Part shown: piece by piece, positions 22,817 to 34,388 of the stretch
Layout of the letters: each line of letters starts with the position of its first letter
How positions within the stretch are numbered: position 1 is the first letter of the stretch
The notes under the pieces: model-generated
What the model was told of the DNA's origin: nothing
Database searches by the model: none
What the model saw: the letters and a program-made list of their open reading frames with translations, nothing else
Assembly (NCBI GenBank): GCA_963921795.1
Contig: OY997655.1
Span: 13,382,230-13,446,229, forward strand
Length of the DNA stretch: 64,000 nt
Reading direction: 5' to 3'
Source of the DNA: Nannobrachium achirus
Taxonomy: Eukaryota; Chordata; Actinopteri; Myctophiformes; Myctophidae
Program-made: the position numbers and the translations under genes

Positions 22817-25800
22817 TCACACTGTAAACAGCATGTGGCCACTGAAAGTATTATGGTGATTATAACTGTCATGTATCCGTGTAGTAGGCCCGAGTTCCAC
22901 CCATACTAGATCCCCTGCTTCCAGAAGAAGTGAGGCTCCATTAGATGTGTTAACTCTATGGGTAGGTTGATGTCCAGTGGCAGTAACCACACGCTGGCCG
23001 TTTTTAACCAAGACACATGATGCACTATGACTTGACGATCCTGGACCATCGACGACAATACTGAACTGGTAGACACCTTTCAGTGGTGCAGTAAAGAAAC
23101 CTGGGTTTGGAAAACACATGGATTTGGTTTAGATATTTACTTTGGCTTTTCTAATGTAATTTCCAAAGGGGCAAAACTGATTGAACAAAAAGATGGAAAT
23201 ATGACATTACTGTTCAGATGTACAATTGTACAGATGAATGGAATCTATTTTAATGATTGTGCAAAAGTAAAAAGTAGCTCAAATAATTAAGCGATTATAA
23301 ATGATTGTGACAGTTCTATGTACTGTATCTATTACTGTATGAATCAATATACCTGTATTTCGATTATAGGCATTGCCAACATTGGTGATGACATGTTTGT
23401 AGATCAGCTTAGTGTGAACATTGTAAGGTCCTGTGATTCCACTTCCAGATTCCACAAGTGAGGCTGAGAAAGCCACTCGTTTGACTGCAAAACACACGTG
23501 ACATCAGTGTTCATTTCGACGACTAAAGGTGGTTGCACACTGCTGCGTTTTTCGGGCCGAATATCGGAGTGAATTTCGGAGCACGCAAATAAAAAAATCA
23601 AACTCACGTAATGTCAGTCACGTTTGCACACTGCCGCCCGTTTCGCGCACCACTCGGTCCCTTGCTCTCTCTATCTCTCTCTCTCTCCTTGCCCTGAAAA
23701 ACGCATTTCGCAACGAAAAACGCAGCAGTGTGCAACCAGCTTAAAACTGATGAAAAAAAAAAACTAAACTATGATGACTAAAATATATTGACAATTTTGT
23801 CTACAAATAAAAACTAGACTAGATAATACATTACCTTTATAGACTAATATGTTAGGGAGGGCCTAGTGGAGAAGAGATTCAGACAGGACTAAAAGACAAG
23901 CCATTTTCCGTTTGGTTGCACTCGGATATTACGCTCTGAAAATAGATCTAAAAGCTCACAACGCTTGCAGATCGGCTATTTTCAGCATGCAACAAAGTGA
24001 AAAATACATTTTTGACGACAAAATCAACTGCAGAATTCGTCGACTAATAGCTTATGATATTTGGCCAACTAAAACTAAAACCTTTCAAATTAAAATTTAT
24101 TTTAACTAAAACTAAATCAAAATTTGCTGTCTAAATGCATACTGTGTGACATGCACTGTAATAGGACAACTATTGTTGCAATCCAGTATTAGTCTATTAA
24201 TACACACAAGTATTCTTCTGCACACAAGATTATTTTTCTGCCTTACCTTTATTCTGCTCCTGTAGAAACTGCACGTCATGCTCTGTTGCATTTGATCTGC
24301 TTTCAATGGTTTCAAGAGCAGCTGAGAATATATAACATTCAAAAAACTGTCAAGTTTGAAAACAATTGTGTTATATTTCAGCACAATTATTTTGTTATTC
24401 TTAGGACACGGTCACACAGCACTTTTATTCTACCTATATGAGGATGGATTCTACCAATGCATTTCAATGGGACGGAGCGTTTTGGGGCAGAAATCTGCAG
24501 ATGGCAGCAAACCACTCCATTCCCATTAAAATGCATTGACAGAATCCGCCCTCATAGGTAGAATATTGTTCCGGTGTGACTGTCCTAACAGAATGTACAG
24601 TCAATAGAATTACCTTTCATTAGACTTCCACTGTCCTTCACTGCTCTTAGCTCTTGCTGGGTCTCTGCAGTAATGGAAAAAGTATTCACATCACTTAAAG
24701 GGGAAGACCACCCAAAAGTTCCCCCTCTTCTGTGTTGCCTAGAACTGGAGGATTGATTTTGGGGTTTGTATTGTAAAGTACAACTTGATGACATCACACC
24801 GTTGTAGGCCTACTTTACAATACAAACCCCAAAGGCCAAAATCAATCTTTCAGTTCTAGGCAACACAGAAGGGAGGGAACTTTTTTTCTATTTCCTCACA
24901 ACTCACAAAATAGTTATATTAATGTCATAGTTCAATATTGAAAATGGGTGGTCTTCCCCTTTAAACAATAGTAAAATAATCAATAATGCAATGTAGGGAT
25001 ACTCTGTTACAAGTCCAGAATTCAAAATGTATTTGTGTAAAAGTAAAAAGAAAAGAAAAAAGTATGTATAAAATGTATAAACATCTTTAGAAAATAACAG
25101 ATCTACAAGCTCACATAGGCGATCTTCTATTTCCGAATGACCGAAATGTATATAGAGTTTAAGTGGTTATAGGCTGTATGTTTTGTACAAATAATCAAAA
25201 TCTACAAAGTAACTGGTAACTAAAGTTATAAAGTAAGGTGGAGTAAAAGTACAATATTTACCTTTGAGATATAGTGGAGTAGTAAAAGTACAGAAAATGA
25301 CAGCAGAGTAAAAAATACCTCAAAATTGTACTTAAGCACAGTACTTGAGTAAATACACTTTACTGTTATGTTACTTTACACACCACTGCTGCTCTGTCAC
25401 CAGAGCAGTCATGTTGTAACAAAACACGTTTGTAAAATATTTCAACAAGTGTTTAGTTTATGGATACACTGAGGTCAGAACTATACCTTTAATCAGACTT
25501 TCACTGGCCTTCAGTCTGTCCATGGCTGCTCTCAGCTCCTGCTGGGTGTGTCGTAGTTCAACTCTCTGCTCGGCCATCAGAGCGCTCATCTCTCTCAGCA
25601 CAGCATGGATGTCAGGCTGACAGCCTTGTTGGGAGAAGGTAGAGGCCTTGTCTCCCTGTGTGCAGTGGTGGAAAGTAACAGTGCTGATTTTGACAGGACA
25701 TTTTGATTTCATTTTAGTCATAGTCTTTTGAATAAAATCGAATTTAGTTTTAAGTCACATTTTAGTCATCCGAAAAGTTATAGTTTTTGTCTAGTTTTAG

Positions 25801-26447
25801 TAAATTAAATATAAGATTGTAGTTAACTATATCTACAGTTGATTTTGTTGACAAATACATAATTTGTCAGGCTTTTGTAATGCCTGATTTGACACTTTTA
25901 GTTCTACTGGATCTCTCCTAAGTAACTTTGTAGATTTAGGTTGTATTTCAAAACATACTGTAGGCCTACATTAACCAATTAAGCCCAGATTCATAGCTAC
26001 TACTTTGTCCTTTGAAAATAGCCGATCTACAATTTACCCAAACCCAACTTCACAAGCTCTTTGAGCTTGAAACATTTGACCTAAAAGCTCACCTATTCTC
26101 AAAATATTTTGACCAATATTGAAAACTTTTGGTACTATAATAGTATATTTTGATGCCAATACTTTTGTATACTTTTACCCAAGTAACATTTTGATTACAG
26201 GACTTTTACTTTTCCAATCGGAGTATTTCTACATTGAAGCATTGCTAGATGTACTTACCACCACCGTCTGTGTGTCAGACTGATCACTGGTCCTTCCTGC
26301 TCTGTTAACCAGCTGATGTGGAATCTCATCCATGCTAGCCTGGTCTACAGTGTCTCCTCTGGCCTCTGTACATGACAGGCAGCCTAGTAGCAACAACCCT
26401 AGGAATGCAAACATTGTTGTGTCTCTGTATCTGTTGGATGCAGTCAT
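22817..26447 (-). CDS. Secreted C1q-domain protein, C1q-like gene B (six exons)
   Basis: Exons on the minus strand: 26447..26259, 25655..25487, 24664..24614, 24321..24247, 23484..23353, 23100..22817; 900 bases, 299 aa, fully open. Signal peptide with core FAFLGLLLLGCLSC, then a stalk of helical heptads (MSALMAEQRVELRHTQQELR; one copy only of TQQELRAVKDSGSL, where A and C have two), then the C1q head: VKRVAFSASL, GPYNVHTKLIY, VITNVGNAYNRNTG, FFTAPLKGVYQF, NASNGASLLLE-type core (here NTSNGAS), FSGHMLF. Donors are GTAAGT, GTATAG, GTAATT, GTAAGG, GTATAT. Product is secreted and probably trimeric; soluble immune recognition is the family expectation. Promoter is at 26500-26522. It lies immediately downstream of, and convergent with, the TRIM-Deltex gene. 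Confidence 0.87.
24401..24588. mobile_element. MITE in intron 3 of C1q gene B, orthologous to 6341-6515
   Basis: TTAGGACACGGTCACAC at the left and GTGTGACTGTCCTAA at the right, in the same intronic position as in genes A and C. Confidence 0.65.
24695..24964. mobile_element. piggyBac-like MITE (TTAA target)
   Basis: TTAA, then AGGGGAAGACCACCC; at the right GGGTGGTCTTCCCCT, then TTAA. The 15-bp ends are perfect, with a large inner inverted repeat (GTTGCCTAGAACTG/CAGTTCTAGGCAAC). Present in gene B intron 2 but not in the same place in A or C. Confidence 0.8.
25000..25390. repeat. Teleost dispersed repeat of the AAAGTACTTACTC type
   Basis: Fills most of intron 2 of C1q gene B. Hallmarks are GTAACTAAAGTTAT, AGTAAAAGTACAATATTT, TACTTGAGTAAATACACTT and an end in ACTTTACACACCACTGC. 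Same family at 6665-6800, 7640-7790, 8425-8590, 30165-30625, 40570-40740, 42430-43020, 57595-58100 and 61115-61800. Confidence 0.7.
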
Positions 26448-26499
26448 TCTAATATCTCCTCACTCTTCTGGTTTGAGCTACTTTGTCTCTGTTGACCCG

Positions 26500-26522
26500 T
26501 TTAAATAGATCCACGCCACGTG
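26500..26522 (-). promoter_or_regulatory. Core promoter of C1q gene B
   Basis: Minus strand CACGTG (26517-26522), then TATTTAAA (26500-26507), about 53 bp before the ATG; same block as in gene A. Confidence 0.6.
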
Positions 26523-26689
26523 TTTATTAATACAATTATTAACCCAGTGTTATCTAAACGTATTCCTCTTATCAAAATGTGCTTTCGTTGAACTTAAGGC
26601 ACTTTTATTTTTCTCTTATTTCCTCCACAAAACAAAGATTACCAGGAATAAGACACACTTCAAAGCAGTCATAAAAGCCACAACATTGG

Positions 26690-28390
26690 GTGGCTATTAG
26701 TTCCACTTAATTGTTTGTAAAGTCCAACAACATACTACCAAGTGCTAGTTATCTTCACACATGTATTTTTCCTTCTTTAGTTCCTCCATAAAACAAGGCC
26801 TATAGGACAAAGATCACACAGCATGTTTACAAGATATTTGCTGACATGCTAGAGGAAAGTCTGACTTTAGGGTGGCACTAGCAGCGATTCCAAACCTATA
26901 ATGGTCCCCGGCCCACTGGTGGGCAGTGTGGTATTATTGCAAGAGGTCCCCCAAATAATTGGCAAACCGCCCTTTTTCTTTAAAACCTTGAAAATGTTGT
27001 TTTCATTGTGATACCGATAAATATGACGGTCATTATGGCCATGAACTTATATTATAGTTAGTTTCATTGATCTTAGTTGGAACTCCAAGTTGCTTAGGAT
27101 GGTGCCCCCATGTGGTTGGTGCCCTGTGTACTTCTGTTAATCCATCCCTGATCCTGGATGGCTTGATTCTATGGCTTAAAATAATTGTTATGAATATTGC
27201 TATGCCTTATAAAATAGTGGTTAACATAACTGATATTTGGCCCACATTCTATAGAACTGGTTTTACAGATGGGTTTTATTTGGGGAACTAGCTGTGCACC
27301 TTTTGATAACTGATGTTTTAACATGACATGGATGACCATTAGAGTTCAGTGCTGGAGATGCAAAGAAAAACTCTGATGATTTCTTACATTACTCAAGTAT
27401 AAAATCACAATTCCACATTTGAATGATGATGAATGTAGTGTTCAACACTGGTGCGCAATAAGCATAAATCATAATTTCATCCCCAAGCCTTAAACCTCAC
27501 ATCTAAATGCTTAGTAGTCTTAATCCTGACCCTAATCCTAAATGCCTCACTCCTCAAATTATGTAACCATAAAACAATCATTTGTGAAAACTAGGAAAAT
27601 GATTGTCGCAAATAGTGGGGATCATTTTCCTTTACAATTTGAGAGTTGAGACATTCAATCACAATGTCACAACATCTGTCTCAAATTGTACGTAATTTGG
27701 CCCTGACACTTTTATGGGCTAAGAGTATTTTCAGAGCTCTTGAATTATTAACCTACTACCAATCTGGGAACCCATCGTCAAAGAAGAAAGGGCGACACCT
27801 ATCGGTCTGTAGCGTTCTCTGAGGCTGTCTCGAGAGATTAGCCTACTACTGAGCACAGCATCATTTTCCAGCACTTTGTGTTAATACACTCACCTGTTAA
27901 GCATAGTCTACATTTTCACCTGAAGTATGGAGGCCAGTGGAGGGTGATATTAATTTTCACCAAAGATGACAGTAGTATGTTGGTTATGTATTTATGATTG
28001 ATATAATACTTTTATTAGCAGTTCGCATAGGACAAGTACAGTTCAGATACAAGGTCTACTTATGGGATTTAAACCCGAGAAAACACTACATGGCTTGTTT
28101 ACATTGGGGTCCTACAGACAAATATACACAGTAGGCCTACTATGAAAAAACATGACAGTCAGGAATCATAAATAAAATAATATTTACAGTAAACAGGTCG
28201 GGGGGTGGGAGGGTATGGGTAGGCTTAGACTTTGTCTTTTTACCAGTTACCATGTTTTTTAACCACTTAAGCCCGAGTTATACTTCATCATACAACAGAA
28301 TTTTCACCTGTAATGACATTCCCAAAATAGGAATAGTGAGAAAAAAGTGCACTCTGTAGAGCAAAAAATGCTGCTGTGAAATCAATTCTC
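26690..28390. repeat. Segmental duplicate of 2080-3870
   Basis: Spacer between C1q genes B and C that matches 2080-3870 in order and orientation. It carries an extra insert at about 27770-27840 (GGGAACCCATCGTC region) absent from the other copy. No gene seen. Confidence 0.75.
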
Positions 28391-28396
28391 CCTCCC

Positions 28397-31300
28397 TTAC
28401 ACTGTGAACAGCAAATGGCCACTGAAAGAATTATGGTGATTATAACTGTCATGTATCCGTGTATTACCCCAGACTTCCACCCAGACCAGATCCCCTGCTT
28501 CCAGAAGAAGTGAGGCTCCATTAGATGCGTTAGCCCTGTGGGAAGGTTGATGTCCAATGGCAATGACAACATGTTTGCCGTTTTTAACCAAGGCAGCCCC
28601 CGAGGCATGACTTGACGATCCTGGACCTTCAACGACAATATTGAACTGGTAGACACCTTTCAATGGTGCAGTAAAGAAACCTGGGTTTGCAAAACATATT
28701 GATTTAGTTTAGACTTTAGAGATTTACTTTGGCTTTCCCAATCCACAGGAACAAAACTGATTGAACAAAAAGATGGAAATATGACATTTCTGTTCATTTC
28801 ATCAGCGATTACAGTAGCTCATATAATTAGGTGATTATAAATTACTGTGACAGTTGTATGTAAACATAACAGTTCTCATGAAGTGTTAATGTATTACTGT
28901 GTGAATCACTATAGGCCTACCTGTATTTTGATTATACGCATTGCCAACATTGGTGATGACATCTCTGTAGATCAGTTTAGTTTGTACATTGTAAGGTCCT
29001 ATGGTTCCACTTCCAGTTTCCATAATTGAGGCTGAGAAAGCCACTTGTTTGACTGAAAAACACATGTGACATCAGTGTTAATTTCAACAACTACTTTTTT
29101 TCACTGACGAAAACTGATGACTAAATATATTGACAATTTTGTCTACAAATAAAAACTAGACTAAAATGTTAGGGAGGAGAAGAGATCCAGTAGAACTAAA
29201 AGACAAGTCATTTTATGTTTGGTTGCGCTCAGGTATTGCGCTCTGAAAATAGCAGATCTACAAGCCATCAAGGCCCACCAAACATTTCTGTCGACAAAAT
29301 CAACTGTAGATTTAGTCGACTAAAATCTTATGACATTTAGTCAACTAAAACTAGACTAAATTTAAAATATGACAAAAAAAAAAAAAAATAGCAGTCAAAA
29401 TGAGCACCGTAATAGGACAACTATTGTTGCAATCCAGTATTAGTCTATTAATACACGCATGATTCTGCCTTACCTTCATTCAGCTTCTGTAGAGACTGTA
29501 CCTCATGCTCTGTTGCATTTGATCTGCTTTCAATGGTTTCAAGAGCAGCTGAGAATTTATGACATGCAAAAAAACAAACAATCAAGTTTATGAACATAAT
29601 TGTAAAATATTTCTGCACAATTATTTGGTTATTGATTGATTGATTGAAGACTTTATTAGAAGTTTGCATAGGAAAAGGTACAGTTTCATGACGGTACAGT
29701 TCACTGGTACAAGGTCTACTAAAAGGAGATCCATGAAAAGACTAAGCTTATTTCCACTGGAAACTATTGAAGTATCTCATATAACATTGAATGACAGACA
29801 AATAGAACACAGTACTATGCAGTATATATGTAAAGAAAAACAAAAAAAAATATTCTTAGGGAACGGTCACACCGCACTTTTATTCTACCTTAAGGGTGGA
29901 TGCATTTCAATGGGAATGGAGCGTTTTTTGGCCGAAATCCACAAATGGTAGCAAACCACTCCATTCCCAATGAAGTACATTGGCAGAATCTCATAGGTAG
30001 AATATTATTCCGGTGTGAACGTATATATTCAATAGAATTACCTTTCATTAGACTTCCACTGTCCTTCACTGCTCTTAGCTCCTTCTGGGTTAGACTTCCA
30101 CTGTCCTTCACTGCTCTTAGCTCTTGCTGGGTCCGCTGCAGGTCAACACGCTGCTCTGCAGTGGTGGGGAAAAGTACTCACAATGTAAAAGACTACAATA
30201 TTCAGAAGACATGCTCTGTTACAAGTAAAAGTTCAGAATTCAAAATGTATTTGCGTAAAAGTACAAAAGTATCGGTACAGATATTCCGGTTTCACTCATT
30301 TTCAGATGTATAAAGAATATCAAATCTTTAGAAAATAGCAGATCTACAAGCTCACATAGGCGATCTTCTATTTCTGAATGACCGAAATGTATATAGAGAT
30401 TAAGTGGTTATAGGCTGTAGGTTTTGTACAAATAATCAAAATCTACAAAGTAACTGGTAACTAAAGTTATAAAGTAAGGTGGAGTAAAAGTACAATATTT
30501 GCCTAAGAGATGTAGTGGAGTAGAAGTAAAAGTACAGAAAATGACAGCAAAGTAAAAAAATACCTCAAAATTGTACTTAAGCACAGTACTTGAGTAAATA
30601 CACTTAACTGTTATGTTACTTTACACCACTGCTGCTCTGTCATCAGAGCAGTCATGTTGTAACAAAACACGTTTGTAAAATATTTCAACAAGTGTTTAGT
30701 TTATGCATACACTGAGGTCAGAACTATACCTTTAATCAGTCTTTCACTGTCCCCGAGTCTGTCCATGGCTGCTCTCAGCTCCTGCTGGGTGTGTCGTAGT
30801 TCAACTCTCTGCTCGGCCATCAGAGCGCTCATCTCTCTCAGCACAGCATGGATGTCAGGCTGACAGCCTTGTTGGGTGAAGGTAGAGGCCTTTTCTCCCT
30901 GTGTGCAGTGGTGGAAAGTAACAGTGTTGATTTAGTAACTCAGAGTATTTATATAGCGCCTTGGATAAAGGCGCAATAATTTAATACACCATTTGTCTAC
31001 ATTAACTCAAGAAGGTTACTTTACTTGAGTATTGTTAACTTTTTCAATAGGCCTACTTCATACTTCTAATCCTTTCACATCTTAAATTTCAAATTACGTT
31101 GTAGATTTAGATTATACAGATTATACATGTACTGTATGCACACTCACAGTATATGAGGGATTGAATAGGTATCTCTCTAGAAGTAATGTTGGAGACCTGG
31201 GCCCGTTGGGCAGAACAGTCACCATTAATGTCCAGTTGTGCAATACCCGTTCTATTAGTCTGTGATGTCATTACTATGACAGAGTATGACGTCAGCATGC

Positions 31301-31738
31301 AGACAGACGGACATGGTGGCGACACTGTATATTATCAGTGATGTCAGCATACAGACAGACAGTGGAAATCATCTCCAAACTTTGGCATTGTTTCAGCATG
31401 CGGCTGTTACCATGGCGGAAAAACTGTTGGTCAGCATGCGGTCAGACGGACAGACATTCAGTAAATGAATAGTTAGATTGCAAAACATACACATTAACCA
31501 ATTAAGACCACAGGACTTTTACTACATCTATATTGAATCATTTACTTACCACCACCGTCTGTGTGTCAGACTGATCACTGGTCCTTCCTGCTCTGTTAAC
31601 CAGCTGCTGTGGAATGTCATTCATGCTAGCCTGGTCTACAGTGTCTCCTCTGGCCTCTGTACATGACAGGCAGCCTAATAGCAACAACCCTAGAAATGCA
31701 AACATTGTTGTGTCTCCGTATCTGTTGGATGCAGTCAT
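28397..31738 (-). CDS. Secreted C1q-domain protein, C1q-like gene C (six exons)
   Basis: Exons on the minus strand: 31738..31550, 30898..30730, 30155..30042, 29548..29474, 29052..28921, 28680..28397; 963 bases, 320 aa, fully open. It is the longest copy: full signal exon ending TSDQSDTQTVV, a 56-residue first stalk exon, two TQQELRAVKDSGSL-type units in the 38-residue exon, and a 25-residue exon ALETIESRSNATEHEVQSLQ. The head has VKQVAFSASI, GPYNVQTKLIY, GFFTAPLKGVYQF, NASNGASLLLE and FSGHLLF. The stalk lacks collagen Gly-X-Y repeats, so this is a C1q-like rather than a classical C1q chain. Product is expected to be secreted. Paralogue of A and B; promoter at 31794-31816. Confidence 0.87.
29630..29715. 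repeat. Short dispersed repeat (AGACTTTATTAGAAGTTTG family)
   Basis: ATTGATTGATTGAAGACTTT followed by GGAAAAGGTACAG and CAGTTCACTGGTACAAGGTC. Also seen at 53527-53625 (inside a hAT-like element), at 3430-3510 and 28000-28070 in modified form, and as a fragment at 16218. Probably the 3' part of a retroposon. Confidence 0.5.
29856..30020. mobile_element. MITE in intron 3 of C1q gene C, orthologous to 6341-6515
   Basis: The left end TTAGGGAACGGTCACACCGC is kept; the right end is eroded (GGTGTGAACGTA). Confidence 0.6.
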
Positions 31739-31793
31739 TCTAATATCTCCTCACTCTTGTTCTGGTTTGAGCTACTTTGTCTCTGTTGACCCG

Positions 31794-31816
31794 TTTAAAT
31801 AGATCCACAACACGTG
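31794..31816 (-). promoter_or_regulatory. Core promoter of C1q gene C
   Basis: Minus strand CACGTG (31811-31816), then TATTTAAA (31794-31801), about 56 bp before the ATG. Confidence 0.6.
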
Positions 31817-32564
31817 TGTATTAATACAATTATTAACCCAGTGTTATCTAATTGTATTCATCTTATCAAAATGTGCTTTCATTGAACTGTGAGGCTTGTG
31901 TTTCTTCGCTTATTTCCTCCATAAAACAAAGATTACCAGGAATAAGACACGCTTCAAAGCAGTCATAAAAGCCAAAACAACGTTGAGTGGCTATTGTAAA
32001 ATCCAACATACTTCCACGTGCTTGTGTTATCTAAACACATTTATTTTTCCCTTCTTTAGTTCCTCCATAAAACAATAAGGCTTACAGGACAAAGATCACA
32101 CAGCATGTTTACAGTATGTTGTTTTGGATCAAACTGCTGGATGGACAAGTTTCATGTTGATTAGATTTTGAGACTATTGAAATTCTGACTTTAGGGTGGC
32201 ACTATAGCAACGATTTATAACCTATTAGTCTGGTAGGAATTATGCCTCCCATGCACCTGAGAGTAATTTTTTTCTAACCTACCTTTTTAGAATCCTTAAG
32301 GTGTCTAGTTAATGAATTTTGATGTTCCCAGATCCAATTATTGTCCCATATATTTTTTTTAACCATATATTGTGCCCGTCCTGGATTTTCGGCTGTTAAA
32401 ACTAAGAACTTTAAATCAACATAGCTCCTGAACTATACATCCGACAGAAACCATTCGCCCCGCCCCATTTTATGTTCGTCTTTGTTCCCGTTCCAATTTG
32501 ATCTGCTAATTTCCGTCTGCCATCACTTCCAACTTCTCTTGTTTACCCTGTATGCTTTGTGAGT

Positions 32565-32595
32565 TCTCTCTCTCTCTCTCTCTCTCTCTCTCCCC

Positions 32596-32626
<31 letters not shown>

Positions 32627-32645
32627 CCTCCCTCTCTCTCTCTAT

Positions 32646-32712
<67 letters not shown>
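32565..32712. repeat. (CT)n-(AC)n compound microsatellite
   Basis: Interrupted CT repeats to about 32646, then about 65 bp of AC repeats. Confidence 0.95.
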
Positions 32713-32713
<1 letters not shown>

Positions 32714-33169
32714 AGTGTTGTCTTCACACTCGTGCTGTGTAGCCTACTACTGTACCTTTGCTTGTTCATGATTAACTTCTGCTTCACTTTGCCAGAGGAA
32801 CGAGCACACAGCCAGTCTGTCTGTCTGTCTGCCAATATATATATTCATTGTTTGAATAGTAAATCATATATGACCATATAGCCTATAATAAACGGATAAA
32901 TACAATGTATCATCATATCCCACTCCCATTGATTCCCTACTGATTCCCACTCCCATTGATTCCCTATTGATTCCCTATTGGTTCCTTATCCCTGCCATTT
33001 CCAATGGCAGTGGAAAAGTTACCCTAGTAATCAATAAAGATAGGTCATTGATGATGAAAGTTCCGTCATTTTTGAGGAGTTACCCTGCCATTTCCAATGG
33101 CAGCGGAATAAAAGTATATAAAAAGTTACAGGTTACCCTAGAAGTCTATAAAGTTTCCCTAGAACTATA

Positions 33170-34020
33170 ATGTGTTGCCCTGTCAGGCAACCACACTAAT
33201 AATAACTAGAGAAATTGCAATTTGGGAAATTGCGAGTGTGGTTGCCTAAAAAGTTACCTTACTCTTACATCACTAAAAGTTACTCACTATATATGGTGTT
33301 TCCCATTCAAAGTCAATGGGAAAGGTCAGATACCTAAAAGTTACCTTACTATATATGGTGTTTCCCATTCAAAGTCAATGGGAAAGGTCAGATACCTAAA
33401 AGTTACTCACTATATATGGAGTTTCCCATTCAAGTCAATGAGACTAAGAATTGTAAAAACTGCAAAATTCCCCAGAGTAATAATGTGGTTGCCCTGGCAA
33501 CCACACTAACTACAAATTTGCAAACCTGGGCAATTGCAAGTGTGGTTAACTTGTACTGACGCGAGTCGCGAGGAATTGACTGGGATATGAAAAGATATCT
33601 GGCCTTACAACACAGATAACTTCAGTTAAAAGGTGGGCAAAACACAGGTTCACTTTATCTGGCATGAAAGTTCTCTGACCCAGAACAATAGTGTGTTGCC
33701 TATAGCAACCACACTAATAATCCTAAAAACCAACATGAAGAAGGAAATGTGATAAGATCGGGAGTTTGTCGATATTTCGACATAACATTTGTTCAGCGTT
33801 CCATTTGTTCGTCGCAGGTGAATGTTAACCTGGTGAAATGTTAACCTGCAGACGCTGGTGAATGCTAACCTGGTGAATGTTAACCACTATGCCTAACCCA
33901 AACCCTAACCCTAAACTCAGTAAAACTATGCCTAAACATAAAACCTACCCCTAACCCTAACCCTTAGTCAAAATAATGACACATAGAAATAGCGAGAATT
34001 GCCCGATAAGATCGTGGATC
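33170..34020. repeat. Repeat-rich flank: 61-bp tandem units, GGCAACCACACTAATAAT inserts, telomere-like tract
   Basis: Three tandem units of about 61 bp at 33273-33440 (ACTATATATGGTGTTTCCCA). Short inverted elements end in TTGCC...GGCAACCACACTA. At 33885-33965 there is a degenerate CCCTAACCCTAA tract inside sequence beginning TTCGACATAACATTTGTTC. Parts recur at 35893-36215. Confidence 0.65.
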
Positions 34021-34273
34021 ATGATTCTGGATAAAAACAACTGTGTATGATATTTTTGCCATATCGCCCACCCCTAAGCCTGTCATCATACTATTGGCTG
34101 AGACAAGGCACTGGATAAAAGTTGGCAAGCCATGGGTGGACTGAATAGGTTATCACATGTCCCAACCGAACCAGTACAACGGGCAGGGTTTTGAGGTAAA
34201 TTTTCCTTGGAAATCATGGCATTCAATGCGACCAGACCTCATAAACTGAGGCAGCCTTTCGCCGGAGGTGACA

Positions 34274-34356
34274 GCCAATCAGCGCAGCCGTGGGAGGTGC
34301 GTCTTACTAATTTGGGTGTTGACGTCACCAACAAGCTCTTGAGCTCTTCATATAAG
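34274..34356 (+). promoter_or_regulatory. CCAAT-CRE-TATA promoter of coiled-coil gene 1
   Basis: CCAAT at 34274-34278, a perfect cAMP-response element TGACGTCA at 34320-34327, TATAAG at 34351-34356, ATG at 34389. The spacing implies a leader of only about ten bases, with a short out-of-frame ATG at 34375. Confidence 0.65.
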
Positions 34357-34388
34357 ACAGAGCATGTTTTGTCCATGAATGCACAAAG

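Noticed and set aside
33885-33965. Interstitial telomere from a chromosome fusion
   Set aside because: The tracts are short and degenerate, and recur inside small repeats at four places.
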